NCBI RefSeq assembly: GCF_002291445.1
Contig: NZ_CP014137.1
Span: 3,596,001 to 3,660,000 of the forward strand
From: Brenneria goodwinii
GTDB taxonomy: Bacteria > Pseudomonadota > Gammaproteobacteria > Enterobacterales > Enterobacteriaceae
Direction: 5' to 3'
DNA: 64,000 nt
Shown here: one piece after another, positions 63,167 through 64,000 of the stretch
Numbering within the stretch: position 1 is the stretch's first letter
Layout of the letters: each line of letters begins with the position of its first letter
The notes under the pieces: generated by a model
What the model was told of the DNA's origin: nothing
Databases searched by the model: none
What the model saw: the letters and a program-made list of their open reading frames with translations, nothing else
Made by a program: the position numbers and the translations under genes

Positions 63167-64000
63167 TTATGGAAATGTTTCACTCGACGGCGACAATTCG
63201 AACAGGCGCAGAGTATTGCGATATAACGCATCAGCGATATCGGCGGCAGATTCAGATCGCAACTGGCAAAGAGACTGAAAAACCAGCGCTATCCGCTCAG
63301 GACGGTTAGGTTCCCCCTGATAGCCGCAGACCGGCATATCTGGCGCATCCGTTTCCAGCAGCAGATGGTCGAGAGGTAAGCGGGCGATCGCCTGGCGCGT
63401 CTTATTCGCCCGAGGATAGGTAATGGTACCGCCAACGCCAATGTAATAACCCAGCCGAATAAAAGCCTGTGCCTGTTCCAGGCTTCCGGCGAATCCGTGG
63501 ATCACGCCCGTGCGCGGCACATCGGCTCGGCGCAATAGCTGCGCAAGTCGATCATGGCTACGGCGTGAATGCAGAATGACAGGAAGATCGTGCTGCTTGG
63601 CCAGCTTAAGCTGCGCTTCAAGCAGTGCGCATTGCCGCGCTAACTGCGGCGTTTGCATGTAGAAATCCAGCCCGATTTCTCCCACGGCCACCAGCTTTGC
63701 CGAGTGTTGACACAGGCTAGCTTGCAGCAGTTCCAGGTCGGCGTCGCGATGGCGGGAAATATAGAGCGGATGTAGCCCAAGGGCGGCATAAAGGGAAGGA
63801 TGGTTATGCGCTAACGCGAGCACGCGATCAAAGTAGCGGGATTCAACCGCCGGAACAACAATACGTTCAACTCCAGCCGTTGCAGCCAAGTGCAGACTTC
63901 CCGATACGTTCTCGCTGAGCGGCGGGAAATCAAAATGGCAGTGCGTATCAATAAATGTATGCCGGGTAACAATGCCCCCGGTCAGCCCGTTTTCAGTGGA
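63167..64000 (-). CDS. yjjV: TatD-family metal hydrolase YjjV, 5' end outside the window
   Basis: TatD-type metallo-dependent hydrolase. The internal ATG at 63889 is not the start: the same frame continues upstream through TFIDTHCHFDFPPLSENV (the N-terminal HxH metal motif) to the window edge without an ATG, GTG or TTG, so the gene is partial. Further landmarks are ALGLHP, VAVGEIGLDFY, VILHSRRSHDRL, GVIHGFAGS and LLLETDAPDMP. The C-terminus is complete. Putative nuclease/phosphoesterase; its position beside nupX is typical of related genomes. Confidence 0.88.
   Translation of the reverse strand, partial: STENGLTGGIVTRHTFIDTHCHFDFPPLSENVSGSLHLAATAGVERIVVPAVESRYFDRVLALAHNHPSLYAALGLHPLYISRHRDADLELLQASLCQHSAKLVAVGEIGLDFYMQTPQLARQCALLEAQLKLAKQHDLPVILHSRRSHDRLAQLLRRADVPRTGVIHGFAGSLEQAQAFIRLGYYIGVGGTITYPRANKTRQAIARLPLDHLLLETDAPDMPVCGYQGEPNRPERIALVFQSLCQLRSESAADIADALYRNTLRLFELSPSSETFP

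Overview
The window looks like a chromosomal segment of a plant-associated enterobacterium of the Pectobacteriaceae type (Brenneria, Pectobacterium, Dickeya or Lonsdalea). The basis is the enterobacterial order fxsA-aspA-cutA-dsbD-yjdC-tRNA-Phe at the left edge, nupX-like and yjjV at the right edge, and a leaderless levansucrase, a GH3 beta-glucosidase and several sugar or iron ABC importers between them. The genus is an inference from content; no marker gene settles it.

Layout. (1) 1-4.9 kb: core genes fxsA (cut by the edge), aspA, cutA-dsbD, a TetR regulator and tRNA-Phe(GAA). (2) 4.9-21.1 kb: a composite, decayed island at the tRNA-Phe 3' end. It holds a P4-type integrase, a BcgI-like type IIB restriction-modification locus whose nuclease and methylase parts are in different frames, a MobQ-type mobilisation module with a frameshifted relaxase, an IS1182-like element with a stop in its transposase, P4-satellite debris, an HrgA-like protein, an intact AbiE type IV toxin-antitoxin pair, a truncated second integrase, IS3 debris, an orphan membrane protein and the tail of a ccdB toxin. 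(3) 21.4-28.7 kb: a secreted carboxylesterase, a thiolase remnant, an EmrAB-type tripartite drug efflux operon with its own outer-membrane factor, and two small envelope genes.

(4) 29-38.3 kb: the most unusual locus. An OmpR-type response regulator and a sensor kinase precede a secreted hemophilin/TbpB-like protein, a lipoprotein with two TbpB-like barrel modules, a Slam outer-membrane translocon and a FepA/PfeA-like TonB receptor. Fur-box-like sequences lie upstream of the two-component genes and of the first cargo gene. This reads as a type XI (Slam-dependent) secretion and iron-capture system coupled to a catecholate-type receptor. (5) 38.4-42.2 kb: a ferric-type ABC importer with a nested miniature transposon between its binding-protein and permease genes.

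(6) 42.6-43.4 kb: an orphan toxin-44 domain with an in-frame stop, plus its putative immunity gene. (7) 43.5-49.8 kb: a five-gene operon (binding protein, permease, ATPase, MBL-fold hydrolase, histidine phosphatase) divergent from a DeoR regulator; I infer import of a phosphorylated compound. (8) 49.8-56.5 kb: a CUT1 sugar ABC importer divergent from a GH3 beta-glucosidase. (9) 56.5-57.9 kb: levansucrase. (10) 58.1-60.6 kb: a phage regulation/lysis module (repressor, small ORF, Q antiterminator, tandem terminators, holin) with no structural genes. (11) 60.8-64 kb: an EntD-type phosphopantetheinyl transferase, a CNT nucleoside permease with an upstream CRP-like site, and the TatD-family yjjV, which runs off the edge.
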